NCBI RefSeq assembly: GCF_024055595.1
Contig: NZ_JAMXOF010000001.1
Span: 1,488,001 to 1,552,000 of the forward strand
Origin: Mucilaginibacter aurantiaciroseus
GTDB taxonomy: Bacteria; Bacteroidota; Bacteroidia; Sphingobacteriales; Sphingobacteriaceae
Length of the DNA: 64,000 bases
Reading direction: 5' to 3'
Shown here piece after piece: positions 44,680-54,100 of the stretch. The notes under the pieces are model-generated. The model saw only the letters and a list, made by a program, of their open reading frames with translations. It searched no databases and had not been told where the DNA came from. Each line of letters opens with the position of its first letter. Within the stretch, counting starts at the first letter, position 1. A program made the position numbers and the translations under genes.

Positions 44680-46536
44680 ATGAAAATTAATTACAGTTTA
44701 AAAATGATGGCAGCAAGCCTTATTGCTTTTGCGCTGCTAAATTATGCATGCAAAAAGGATGTTCGGCCGCTGGCTTCAGATGTTCCCGGAGCAACGGGCA
44801 CTACAGTACGTGCCGCAACCGGGCCGGTAACTGTATTTTTAACTAAAGGGGACAAAAGCGCGCTATTGGCCCCAAGTACGGTGAATTTTACCGCCGATGC
44901 AGGTACAAATACAAACACCATTACCGTTGACGAAAGTGTGACTTACCAAGGCATTGACGGTTTTGGATTTACCCTTACCGGCGGTAGTGCAAGCCTGCTG
45001 AATGGATTAGGCGGCAATAAAGCCGCCGTGCTAAACGAACTATTTGGTACAGGCAATGGGCAAATAGGTATCAGCTACCTGCGTATCAGCATAGGTGCGT
45101 CTGACCTTAGCTCGTCCGATTTTACCTATAACCAAACCTCGGGCGATGTTAACATGAATAACTTTAGCCTCGCCCAGGAAAATACCGATTTCCTGCCTAT
45201 CCTGAAAGCTATCCTGGCTATCAACCCAAATATTAAAATACTGGCTACACCATGGACCGCCCCTACCTGGATGAAGGTTAATACTACCGGCAACAATGGC
45301 TATACCGGCGGCAGCCTAAATACCGCTTATTATGACGCCTACGCCCGTTATTTTGTAAAATACATACAAGCCATGCAAGCGCAGGGTATTACCATTGATG
45401 CCATTACCCCGCAAAACGAACCACTTAACCCATACAATAACCCAAGTATGGTAATGCAGGCCAACGAGGAGGTAAATTTTATCAATAATAACCTTGGCCC
45501 GCAATTGCGCAACGCCGGGTTAAATACCAAGATCATCGCTTATGATCATAATACCGATGTGCCAAGTTACGCTACCACCGTGGTTGGTAACGCTAGCCAG
45601 TATGTAGATGGCTCTGCCTTTCACTTATATGCAGGTAACATCAGTACACTTACCGATGTGCACAATGCTTATCCAAACAAAAACGTATACTTCACCGAGC
45701 AATGGGTTGGCGCGCCAAGCAACTTTGGCGGCGACCTGGGCTGGCATATCAATACCCTCATAATTGGTGCAACCCGTAACTGGAGCCGCAATGTTCTGGA
45801 GTGGAATTTAGCTGCCGATCCTAACAATAACCCGCATACCAACGGAGGTTGCAGCACCTGTTTAGGTGGCATTACGGTTAGCGGTACATCTATTACCCGT
45901 AATGTAGGCTATTACATTGTAGCCCATGCTTCCAAATTTGTAAGGCCGGGCGCGGTCCGCATTAGCTCAAACATTGCGGGCGGTATCCAAAACGTTGCCT
46001 TTAAAAACAGCGATGATTCCAAAGTGCTTATCGCTTCAAACAGCGACAACGTCGATGTAAATTTCAAAGTAAAATGGGGCAACGAATCGTTCAGTTATAC
46101 TTTAGCGGCAGGTGCGGTGGCAACTTTTAAATGGACAGGCGCGCCGGGCAGCGGCGCACCAATTGGCTATACCATTACCCTTAAAGGTTTTAATAACCAG
46201 TACGTAAATAGCCAGAACGGCACACAGGCCATGACCTGTAGCAGTGCTGTGGCCTCTACCTGGGAACAATTTACGGTAGTTGATGCCGGTGCTGGTAAAA
46301 TTGCCTTGCGCGCCATGAATAAATACATTTCATCAGAGAACGGCACACAAGCTATAACCTGTAGCCGCACTACCATTGGCGACTGGGAAAAATTTGACTG
46401 GGTGCCTACTGCAGATGGCAAGGTTACCATCAGGGGCAATAACGGAAAATTCATTTCCAGCGAAAACGGCACCCAGGCCATGACCTGTACTCGCGCTACG
46501 GCATCTGGCTGGGAAGTATTCGGTATAAACCAATAA
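44680..46536 (+). CDS. GH30 glycoside hydrolase lipoprotein with C-terminal fascin-like beta-trefoil
   Basis: A 618-residue lipoprotein, start at 44680 ([20 protein letters not shown], lipid Cys24); an earlier ATG at 44560 is in frame but would bury the signal. The GH30 barrel spans about 80-490: acid/base Glu247 in TPQNEPLNP and nucleophile Glu340 in VYFTEQW, with [11 protein letters not shown] at the start. GH30 enzymes cut beta-1,6-glucan, beta-glucosides or xylan. The last about 124 residues are three repeats of the form [18 protein letters not shown], resembling fascin/ricin-type trefoils that bind carbohydrate. The following GH16 gene carries almost the same domain. Eighteen bases separate the two genes. 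Confidence 0.9.
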   Translation: MKINYSLKMMAASLIAFALLNYACKKDVRPLASDVPGATGTTVRAATGPVTVFLTKGDKSALLAPSTVNFTADAGTNTNTITVDESVTYQGIDGFGFTLTGGSASLLNGLGGNKAAVLNELFGTGNGQIGISYLRISIGASDLSSSDFTYNQTSGDVNMNNFSLAQENTDFLPILKAILAINPNIKILATPWTAPTWMKVNTTGNNGYTGGSLNTAYYDAYARYFVKYIQAMQAQGITIDAITPQNEPLNPYNNPSMVMQANEEVNFINNNLGPQLRNAGLNTKIIAYDHNTDVPSYATTVVGNASQYVDGSAFHLYAGNISTLTDVHNAYPNKNVYFTEQWVGAPSNFGGDLGWHINTLIIGATRNWSRNVLEWNLAADPNNNPHTNGGCSTCLGGITVSGTSITRNVGYYIVAHASKFVRPGAVRISSNIAGGIQNVAFKNSDDSKVLIASNSDNVDVNFKVKWGNESFSYTLAAGAVATFKWTGAPGSGAPIGYTITLKGFNNQYVNSQNGTQAMTCSSAVASTWEQFTVVDAGAGKIALRAMNKYISSENGTQAITCSRTTIGDWEKFDWVPTADGKVTIRGNNGKFISSENGTQAMTCTRATASGWEVFGINQ

Positions 46537-46554
46537 ACTAAACTCCAAACTTAT

Positions 46555-47778
46555 ATGAAAAAGCAATTATTAAAATTATTAAAAGGCGCCGGCATAGTCC
46601 TGGCGGCGGGAATCGTTATTATATCCTGTAAAAAAGATATCAACCAGTCTGGCGATGCTAAAGCGGACGCCAAAAACACCACCACACCGAGGGCACTAAC
46701 ATTGGTATGGTCTGACGAGTTTAACGGCAGCGGGGTAGACGGCAGCAAATGGAACATAGATAACGGCAACCCCAACGTAAATAACGAGAAAGAGTATTAC
46801 TCGTCGGCCAATGTTGCCGTAACCGGGGGCAACCTCGTTATTACTGCCAAAAATCAAAGCATGGGCGGTCAGCCATATACATCGGGTAAAATAACCACCG
46901 CAGGTAAATTTACGGTAAAGTATGGCCGGATAGAGGCGCGCATTAAACTGCCGGCTTTCCAGGGGAGCTGGCCGGCATTTTGGATGCTGGGTGCCAATAT
47001 AGGCCAGGTGAACTGGCCGCAATGTGGCGAAATTGATATTATGGAGCAAACTAATACCAGCAATACTATATTAGGCACCATGCACTGGAACAATAACGGG
47101 CACGTTTATTATGGCGGCAACACCCAGGTTAGTAACGTTACCGATTACCACCTGTACGCGGTTGAATGGGATGCAAATAGCATTAAATGGTTTGTGGATG
47201 GCACGTTATTTAACACCGGCAATATCCAAAACAATATTAATAGTACCGAGGAGTTTCAGTTACCGTTCTTCCTGATCCTGAATCTTGCAGTAGGGGGTGA
47301 TCTGCCGGGCAATACCATTAACAACGGTGCGTTACCTTCCAATATGCTGGTAGATTATGTACGTGTTTACAACATAACCGGCGGCACAGGCACCACTGCA
47401 CCAATTGGCCAAACAGTTACACTGAAAGGCTTTAACAACCAGTATGTAAATAGCCAGAACGGCACGCAAGCCATGACTTGTACAAGTGCAACAGCGCAGG
47501 CATGGGAGCAATTCACGATAATTGATGCAGGCAATGGCAAAGTTGCTTTATACGCCATGAATAAATACGTATCATCAGAAAACGGCACGCAAGCCATAAC
47601 CTGTAACCGAACTACTATAGGCGACTGGGAAAAATTCGACTGGGTACCTGCCGCCGATGGTAAAATAACTTTTAGGGGCAATAATGGCAAGTTTATTTCC
47701 AGCGAAAATGGTACACAGGCCATGACCTGCACAAGAGCTACAGCATCTGGATGGGAAGCATTTGGCATTAACCAATAA
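46555..47778 (+). CDS. GH16 endo-beta-1,3-glucanase lipoprotein with C-terminal fascin-like beta-trefoil
   Basis: A 407-residue lipoprotein (lipid Cys25 in VIISCKKD). The GH16 jelly-roll covers about 45-275, with catalytic box CGEIDIMEQ: Glu159 nucleophile, Asp161, Glu164 acid/base, the ExDxxE form usual in laminarinases. Other landmarks: [46 protein letters not shown] ending. The C-terminal about 120 residues are a three-repeat trefoil ([51 protein letters not shown]), nearly identical in protein sequence to that of the GH30 gene. Same operon as GH30; a strong terminator follows. Confidence 0.92.
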   Translation: MKKQLLKLLKGAGIVLAAGIVIISCKKDINQSGDAKADAKNTTTPRALTLVWSDEFNGSGVDGSKWNIDNGNPNVNNEKEYYSSANVAVTGGNLVITAKNQSMGGQPYTSGKITTAGKFTVKYGRIEARIKLPAFQGSWPAFWMLGANIGQVNWPQCGEIDIMEQTNTSNTILGTMHWNNNGHVYYGGNTQVSNVTDYHLYAVEWDANSIKWFVDGTLFNTGNIQNNINSTEEFQLPFFLILNLAVGGDLPGNTINNGALPSNMLVDYVRVYNITGGTGTTAPIGQTVTLKGFNNQYVNSQNGTQAMTCTSATAQAWEQFTIIDAGNGKVALYAMNKYVSSENGTQAITCNRTTIGDWEKFDWVPAADGKITFRGNNGKFISSENGTQAMTCTRATASGWEAFGINQ

Positions 47779-47790
47779 ATATATAAGTTG

Positions 47791-47820
47791 AAGCCTGCCC
47801 TTAAAAAGGCAGGCTTTTTA
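47791..47820 (+). terminator. Terminator after the GH16 gene
   Basis: AAGCCTGCC (47791-47799), loop, GGCAGGCTT (47808-47816), then TTTTTA. Strong stem and T-run. The next gene starts 8 bp further, so it may be read through at a reduced level. Confidence 0.82.
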
Positions 47821-47827
47821 TATACCA

Positions 47828-48718
47828 ATGAAAAGACTTTTATTTACCTGCCTGATTATAATTACCTGCATAAGTATGAGTTACGGGCAAGCAAAGCCTC
47901 AAAAATTATCGCTTAGCCTAACTACAGGCTACTCCCAACAGGATTTGAAATGGTCTATTGCAGGTAACATTGCCGGCAAAAACCCAAATGTGTATTCAGA
48001 ATTGCAATGGACGAAGGTTGGCGGGCAATCCGTTGCAGCGGTATTGGATTGGAATATTTTGGGTAAGCTGTTATTAGCTGCCAATTATTCATACGTATAT
48101 ATTAGATCGGGGACGGTTACAGATAATGACTACAACGGTGATAACCGTACCAATATGGCGTATAACGAACGTTTTAACGCCGACAAGGGATATTCAAGAG
48201 ATTGGTCGGCATCGGCGGGTTACAAACTGATCGACAACGCCAAATTTAATTTAAGTGCAAATGCAGGCTATGGCATTAACACTCAATCGCTTTACATTTT
48301 AGATCGGACTGGTAACTTCCCTGACCTAAACAGTACTTATAAAGCCAACTGGAAAGGCCCCTTTATCAGGGCTTCATCAACGTTTGGCATCAGCAATAAA
48401 TTTAGCTTATCCGCCGCTATAACATACAACCAGGTAAACTACAACGCTATAGCGGATTGGAACCTGATCCAAACTTTTCAGCACCCGGTTAGCTACCGCC
48501 ATACCGCCAAGGGTTTTGGTATCGACGGGGAACTTCGATTGAGATATAAACTTTACGAAAACATTGCGCTGCAAGCCGACGGCGGTTATTATACCTGGCA
48601 AACAGGTAAAGGCATAGATGAATTGTTTTTAAATAGCGGCGAAATTGATAAAACCCAATTAAACATAGTGGAGCGTAACGGCTATAGGCTAACTATCGGC
48701 TTGTTAATTACGATCTAA
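47828..48718 (+). CDS. Outer-membrane beta-barrel protein, paralogue of 50209-51096
   Basis: A 296-residue protein with a signal peptide (cleavage after SYGQ, about 21) and amphipathic beta-strands throughout. Characteristic segments: DLKWSIAGNIAGKNPNVYSE (about 39-58), GTVTDNDYNGDNRTNMAYNE (about 99-118), AIADWNLIQTFQHPVSYRHT and the end LTIGLLITI. It looks omptin-like in size and in its DNDYxGDNRT loop, but I cannot confirm catalytic residues, so function is open. A close paralogue is encoded on the other strand 1.5 kb downstream. It could be a small surface porin or protease of the locus. Confidence 0.72.
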   Translation: MKRLLFTCLIIITCISMSYGQAKPQKLSLSLTTGYSQQDLKWSIAGNIAGKNPNVYSELQWTKVGGQSVAAVLDWNILGKLLLAANYSYVYIRSGTVTDNDYNGDNRTNMAYNERFNADKGYSRDWSASAGYKLIDNAKFNLSANAGYGINTQSLYILDRTGNFPDLNSTYKANWKGPFIRASSTFGISNKFSLSAAITYNQVNYNAIADWNLIQTFQHPVSYRHTAKGFGIDGELRLRYKLYENIALQADGGYYTWQTGKGIDELFLNSGEIDKTQLNIVERNGYRLTIGLLITI

Positions 48719-49186
48719 ACTAAGTTTGACACGGTTATTATAAAAGATTAGCATTTGCCACAAAAGAAAATAATTTTTAATACAAATGAAATATCATTTA
48801 AATAACATAGGGATATTACTTTCTAAAAAAGTAAATTATATATATAATAACAATTTGCCTTATAATAAATATATATATTATGATTATCAGTAGTTTATAC
48901 GCTTTCAGTAACAAAAAATTCACATAATTTTCAGGACAAATTTACCGTTTAGGTTGTGGAAAACTTGTCTTTTCAGATTGCCTTTACGAAGATAAATAAT
49001 AGCTGCAATTTTCAGTCAAATTTACATCTGTTTTGTAATAAAGTAAGCCCAATTTTAATTGCATTTCGTAATAAAATAAAGGCAATCAATATATAAAGTT
49101 ATCATAATTTTTAAATGCCACTCATTAATAATCCTTCTTTATTTTAATGGCTTTAAGTATTTTATTAGCATACATCAATAGCGAAC

Positions 49187-49360
49187 TGGCAATTCGTAAA
49201 TCAGCGTATCCTCGATAAAAAAAATGGCGAATGGTTTTGGGGCATTTACGTAAACGGCGACGTAATGCGCACTGAAGACAAAGCCGGCTTATGGAAATGC
49301 CCTTATCACAACAGCAGAGCTTGTTTAGAGATCATCAAGCGTATTAATCGAACTTCGTAG
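49187..49360 (+). pseudogene. C-terminal remnant of an N-acylglucosamine 2-epimerase (AGE) family gene
   Basis: Reading from TGG at 49187 gives WQFVNQRILDKKNGEWFWGI, then VNGDVMRTEDKAGLWKCPYH and NSRACLEIIKRIN before the stop at 49360. The string WKCPYHNxRACLE is the conserved C-terminal signature of AGE/cellobiose 2-epimerases. The frame has no ATG and a stop lies just upstream, so only the last about 58 codons remain of a gene of about 400. No other part is visible in the gap 48719-49485, which is otherwise A+T-rich. It marks a past deletion in the locus. Confidence 0.8.
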
Positions 49361-49397
49361 CTTAAATCGGGCACCTCAAGGTTTCTTGTTGTTTAAA

Positions 49398-49455
49398 TTG
49401 TGTACTAAAAGGAAACTTTTGTGTACTTAATTAAAGTACAGGTAATATAGCTTTG
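49398..49455 (+). promoter_or_regulatory. Candidate regulator site and promoter of the secreted lipoprotein gene
   Basis: TTGTGTACT (49398-49406) and TTGTGTACTTAA (49419-49430) are direct repeats 21 bp apart. A perfect -7 element TAGCTTTG follows at 49448-49455, 31 bp before the start codon. The same 12-mer lies upstream of susC-2 (63895-63906, minus strand), at a matching distance from its -7 element. Confidence 0.55.
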
Positions 49456-49485
49456 ATCAATTAAAAACCACTAAAACCAAATTTT

Positions 49486-50169
49486 ATGAGAAAAATCGAT
49501 CAACTAACCGTTGGCGGCGCAATGCTGTTAGCGCTTGCTTTTGGCTGTGCTAAAGATGCCAACAAACCATCACCAACTACCAATGATTCTAAAACCACGG
49601 TAGCCCGTGCAGCCCTACCGCAAAGCGCTTTTAACCTTTGGAAAACCTGTAACGGTACGCCTTACAACATTTCGGGCACCAATGGTATTTGTATCCCGGT
49701 AGGTAATTGCAGTACAGATATTGATGCTGCACAGCAAAATACAGGGCAAATTGCAAATGGCATGCAATTTAACGGTGCCTTTAAAGGCGGCAGCAATGCC
49801 AACAGCGGCGCAAGCGAGCAGGCCGTGTTTGTGTGCGACAATGTTACCCAGTGGAACGGCAACGAGATGGGCTTCGTGAAAACGTTGGAGAACAACGATC
49901 TGAAAGCTTACCTGCAAGGTGGCGGCCAATACATTACCTACCTGATATCTGACAATGATAATGGCTACCATACTTACAAATGCCAAGCACGTGCAGATAA
50001 CACACATATGGTAGATTTTTATGTGGATGGTGCCTATAAATGTACCTTAACAAACAATAGCGGCAGCTATTACAACAATTTTTACTACTTTGTTGGTACC
50101 AACCACTGGTACGGCGGATCAAACCCTGCAGGTCAGCAGATCGAAATGTACAACATGGTAACATACTAA
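49486..50169 (+). CDS. Secreted lipoprotein of unknown function
   Basis: A 227-residue lipoprotein (lipid Cys21 in LAFGCAKDAN). After a Ser/Thr-rich linker (about 25-45) the body is rich in Asn, Gly and aromatic residues with alternating beta-strands (GEIANGMQFNGAFKGG-type, YHTYKCQARADNTHMVDFYVDGAYKC) and several cysteines; the form is that of a small concanavalin-like or lectin-like domain. No family recognised for certain. Its promoter carries the putative hybrid-regulator motif shared with susC-2, so it probably belongs to the same glycan regulon, perhaps as a surface glycan-binding protein. Confidence 0.7.
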   Translation: MRKIDQLTVGGAMLLALAFGCAKDANKPSPTTNDSKTTVARAALPQSAFNLWKTCNGTPYNISGTNGICIPVGNCSTDIDAAQQNTGQIANGMQFNGAFKGGSNANSGASEQAVFVCDNVTQWNGNEMGFVKTLENNDLKAYLQGGGQYITYLISDNDNGYHTYKCQARADNTHMVDFYVDGAYKCTLTNNSGSYYNNFYYFVGTNHWYGGSNPAGQQIEMYNMVTY

Positions 50170-50172
50170 GCT

Positions 50173-50222
50173 TATTAAGTTATTAGAAGGCGACTAAATA
50201 GCCGCCTTCTAATAACTTAATA
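50173..50222. terminator. Bidirectional terminator with 20-bp perfect stem
   Basis: TATTAAGTTATTAGAAGGCG (50173-50192) pairs perfectly with its inverted copy at 50203-50222 around a 10-nt loop. It lies between convergent genes and contains the stop codon (50209-50211) of the minus-strand beta-barrel gene. No long T-run, but the A+T-rich arms give short U tracts on both strands. Confidence 0.7.
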
Positions 50223-51096
50223 CAATCCCACCAACTAACCGGTAAGCTGCACTGTTTATGCCGTTCAGCTGTGTTTTTTCTGACCCGCCGGAGGATAAGT
50301 AAAGTTCATCGATACCGGTACCTGTTGTTGCTGCTAAATAACCTCCGCCAATATTTATAGCTACATTTTTAGCTACGCTATAAGAAAGCGATGCATTTGT
50401 ATTAATACGATATCCATTAGCCGTATGCCGGTAACTTACCGGGTGTTCAAATGTCTGAATCACGTTCCAATCTGCAGTAGCGGTATAGTGCGACTGGTTA
50501 TAACTTACATCAGCTATAATTTTGAAAGCACTGTTCAACCGTACCTGTGCCAGGCACTTTATAAACAAGCCCTTCCATAGGGGCACGTAATTACTGTTCA
50601 GCTCGGGGAAGTCGCCGGTAAGGTCAAGGATTGATAGTAATTGCCTGCTTGTTTCGTACCCAGCAAAAGGCACGAGGCTAAACTTTTCGTTATTGATCAA
50701 CTCATATCCCAGCCCTACATTCCACTGATACATATTGCCCCTGTTTGAATTAAATGTTTCGTCGTATGTCGGGTTGGTGCGGTTGTCACCATTGTAATCG
50801 TTATCTGTTACCCGGCCCAATCTTATAATGAGGCGCGAATAAGACGCCATTCCCGAAAATTTTTTCCAGAAAGTGTATTGCACGGTGGCAGACACGGCAG
50901 GGCCGCTTATCCCTTTCCATTTAAGTTCCGAATATACATTTGGGTTTTGCCCGCTAACATTACCTGCTATAGACCAATCAAAATTGTGACACTCATATCC
51001 TGATGATACGCCAATTTGTAATGGCCGGGAGATATTTTGAGCAAGCACGATATCGGTACAAAACAGTAACGACAGACACGCCATGGTAATTTTCAT
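50209..51096 (-). CDS. Outer-membrane beta-barrel protein, paralogue of 47828-48718
   Basis: A 295-residue protein read from the ATG at 51096 (MKITMACLSLLFCTDIVLAQ, signal cleaved after Gln). A longer frame begins at 51165 but its first 23 codons overlap the upstream regulator gene's end and add no signal. It repeats the paralogue's landmarks: DWSIAGNVSGQNPNVYSELKW, GRVTDNDYNGDNRTNPTYDE, ATADWNVIQTFEHPVSYRHT and GTGIDELYLSSGGSEKTQL. Function unknown, omptin-like appearance. It begins 14 bp downstream of the hybrid regulator gene's stop, on the same strand. Confidence 0.75.
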   Translation of the reverse strand: MKITMACLSLLFCTDIVLAQNISRPLQIGVSSGYECHNFDWSIAGNVSGQNPNVYSELKWKGISGPAVSATVQYTFWKKFSGMASYSRLIIRLGRVTDNDYNGDNRTNPTYDETFNSNRGNMYQWNVGLGYELINNEKFSLVPFAGYETSRQLLSILDLTGDFPELNSNYVPLWKGLFIKCLAQVRLNSAFKIIADVSYNQSHYTATADWNVIQTFEHPVSYRHTANGYRINTNASLSYSVAKNVAINIGGGYLAATTGTGIDELYLSSGGSEKTQLNGINSAAYRLVGGIVLSY

Positions 51097-51109
51097 GATC
51101 AGGGACACA

Positions 51110-54100
51110 CTAATTTGATTTGGAGGCTTTAACGTTTGGTAGCCTGTTTTGCACTCTAAACTCATTAGGGGAGCAGTTGAAGATCCGTTTAAACTCCCTG
51201 AAAAAGTAAGTTTTGTTATTAAAGCCAGTACGGTAAAAGATCTCAGAAACCGTTAGGTTTGAACTGGTAAGCAGTGCTGCCGCTTTTTGCACACGGATAT
51301 TCCTGATCAGTTCTGTTGGTGTCATGTCTGACAACGACTTGATCTTCCTGTACAATTGGGTCTTACTTAAATGGAGCGCATTCTCTAAAAAGGCGCCATC
51401 AAGCTCCTGGTCAATATTATCTTCGATAACCCTAGTCACCTTTTCGATGAATTTTTTATCGCTTTCGCTCACATCCTTACTATCTAATTGCGCGGCCACA
51501 TTGCCATTATTAAATAACTGGTGCAGCCTGCTGCGATATTCCAAAAGTTTTTGGATCCTCACCAATAAATGTTCTGTTTGGAATGGCTTGGGGATGTAAG
51601 CATCGGCACCACAACTATAACCTTCCGTCATGTGGTGGATGGTTGCACGGGCAGACAATAGCACAAATGGTATGTGGCAAGTTTCGGACGTGTTTTTGAT
51701 CAGGTTACAAAGTTCCAGTCCGTTCATATCCGGCATCATAATATCACTCACGATGAGGTCTGGTGTTGCCCTGTGGATCACCTCCAGCGCCTCTTTGCCT
51801 GTAGAAGCTTCATAAATAATATAAGTATCGCTCAGGATATCCTTAAGCAGGTACCTGATGAATTTTTCGTCATCTACGATTAGGATCACCTTTTTTTCTT
51901 CCTGCTCCAGGCTTTTGATCATTGATCTTTTATTGTTATCGTTAACCGTTACCGTATTGATCTGCGGGGCGGCCGTAAGCGAATTAAAGATATATGATGA
52001 ACTTTCAGCTTTATCTGTATCCGTTATTTGCTCATCTGCCTGCGGAACATACTTCAGCGGTAAATTAACATGGAACGACACCCAGTTATTTTCACATTTT
52101 ACATGAATGCTGCCATGCAGCAGTTGCACCAGTTGGCGCGTAAAGGCTAGGCCAATACCTGAGCTTACTTTATTACGCTGGCTGCCATCAACCACAAAAA
52201 ACTTATCGAATAAGCGGTTCACTTCTTCTGCCGTTAGCTTGCAGCCTGAGTTTGCCACTACAACATTCAACTGGCCTACCTCCTTCGCTTTGTGTACCGA
52301 AAAGATGACATATTGGTCATGATCACAATGTTTACAGGCATTTGATAAAAGATTAAATACAATCTTTTCAAGCTTATCCTTATCCATCCACATGCTGATG
52401 CCCGGCTCGATGTGTATCGAGTAATCCAATCCTTTTTGCTCCACCAAAGCATTAAACAGGCCTGCACGGTTGGTTAGCAGATCAGAAATATCAATATGAG
52501 TATAGTGATTCTTTAATTGTCCCGATTCCGCCTTGCGGAATTCAAGTAACTGGTGCACCAAATAGTGCAGACGAGATGCCTCCTGTTTCACAATAGAAAG
52601 GAAGTTTCCTCCTTGTTTTGGCTGATCACTTGTTTTGGTTTTGAAGAGGTAGCGTTCTAAAGAACCCAGGATAAGCGTCAATGGCGTTTGCAGTTCATGT
52701 GCTATGTTGGTAAAAAAGTTGATCTGGTCCTGATGTAGGTTCTCCTCTCTTTCACGCAGCATGTGTTCCATTTTCAATTCCTGCTCCATCACAAACTTAT
52801 TTTTACGATAGCGCACAAACAGGAATCCTGATATCAAGACTAAAGCAGTATAACCTATAAACGCCCATCCGGTTAACCACCAATATTGCTTTACTGTTAC
52901 GGTAAAAGCAGTGATGCCGCGCGTCCAAGCTCCTTCGCCGTTCGACCATTTGATGCGCAGCGTATAATCGCCGGGAGGCAAGTTATTGTAAATAATTTTT
53001 TCATGTTTACCAATGTAATGCCAACCTTTGTCTGATCCTTCTAAAAAATATGCATACTGGCATTTTTGCGAATTAATGTAGGTTATGGGTTGCAGGTTCA
53101 GCTCAAAATAATTATCCTGTGGTTTTAAAATATAGTGCTGGTTAACGACAGACCCATCCTTAGTCAGCACCTTAAGGCCGCGCTCGGGTTGGTTTTTGCC
53201 GGCAAACTGCATATCAGATATCAGCAAATGCGGTTGCTCGTTACTTACATGTATGTTTTGCGGCATAAAGTAGTTAAAGCCGTAAATACCGCCAAAGTAC
53301 ATCACGCCGGCACGGTCTTTCCAAACAGCATTATCGCTAAACTCGTCGCTTTGTAACCCGTCAGATTCTTTGTAATGCACTATCTTTAAACTCAGCGGAT
53401 TAATCTTGGCCAGACCCTTGTTGGTACTGATCCAGATATTGCTTCTTTCATCCTCGCTGATAGCGTGAATAGTATTGTTAGGCAGGCCGTTGTCCACATA
53501 CAACTTATTAAAGACAGGCGTGGCTGTTTTTGCCGCGGCCGCCTCATCTATCCAGTTTAACCCGAAACTGGTGCCTACCCACAGGCGCCTGGCTTTATCC
53601 AAGTATAATGATAGTACATCATTATTGGACAAACTTCTTTCATAAGCGTAAGCCTTTAGCGTAGTGAATATTTGCTTTTTTTTATCAAAGTAACTAAGTC
53701 CGCCGTACCGGCAACCAATCCAAAGCCTGTCATTATTACCGCTAACAATAGTATAAATCACGTCCCCTCCGGGCCCGTTGAGATTGCCCGTATAGTGGTA
53801 TGTTTTTAAATAACTGATCTTTACCTGCCCTGTGGCATTTTTTTTCAGTTTCAGGTGTACCAGGCCGCTCTCGTTTAGGCCCAGCCAAACGGAGCCATCT
53901 TTATCCGGCAGAATGCAATGTACAGAGCCAAAGGCGGGGTAATCTTTACTGTTGCTGATATCCTCCCATTTTATAAATTGCTTTGATTTAAGGTTATAAA
54001 GGGTAACACCAGGTGCATCAGAGCCGATATAGGCCAAGCCATCACCCCCTTTTTCGATAGCGTAAACACAGTTATCCAGCAGATCGACACTCGTGTGGAA

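Noticed and set aside
46155..47778. Duplicated trefoil DNA as a transposon-borne or assembly duplication
   Set aside because: The two copies differ at many synonymous positions and are joined to different catalytic domains, so this is an old domain duplication rather than an artefact.
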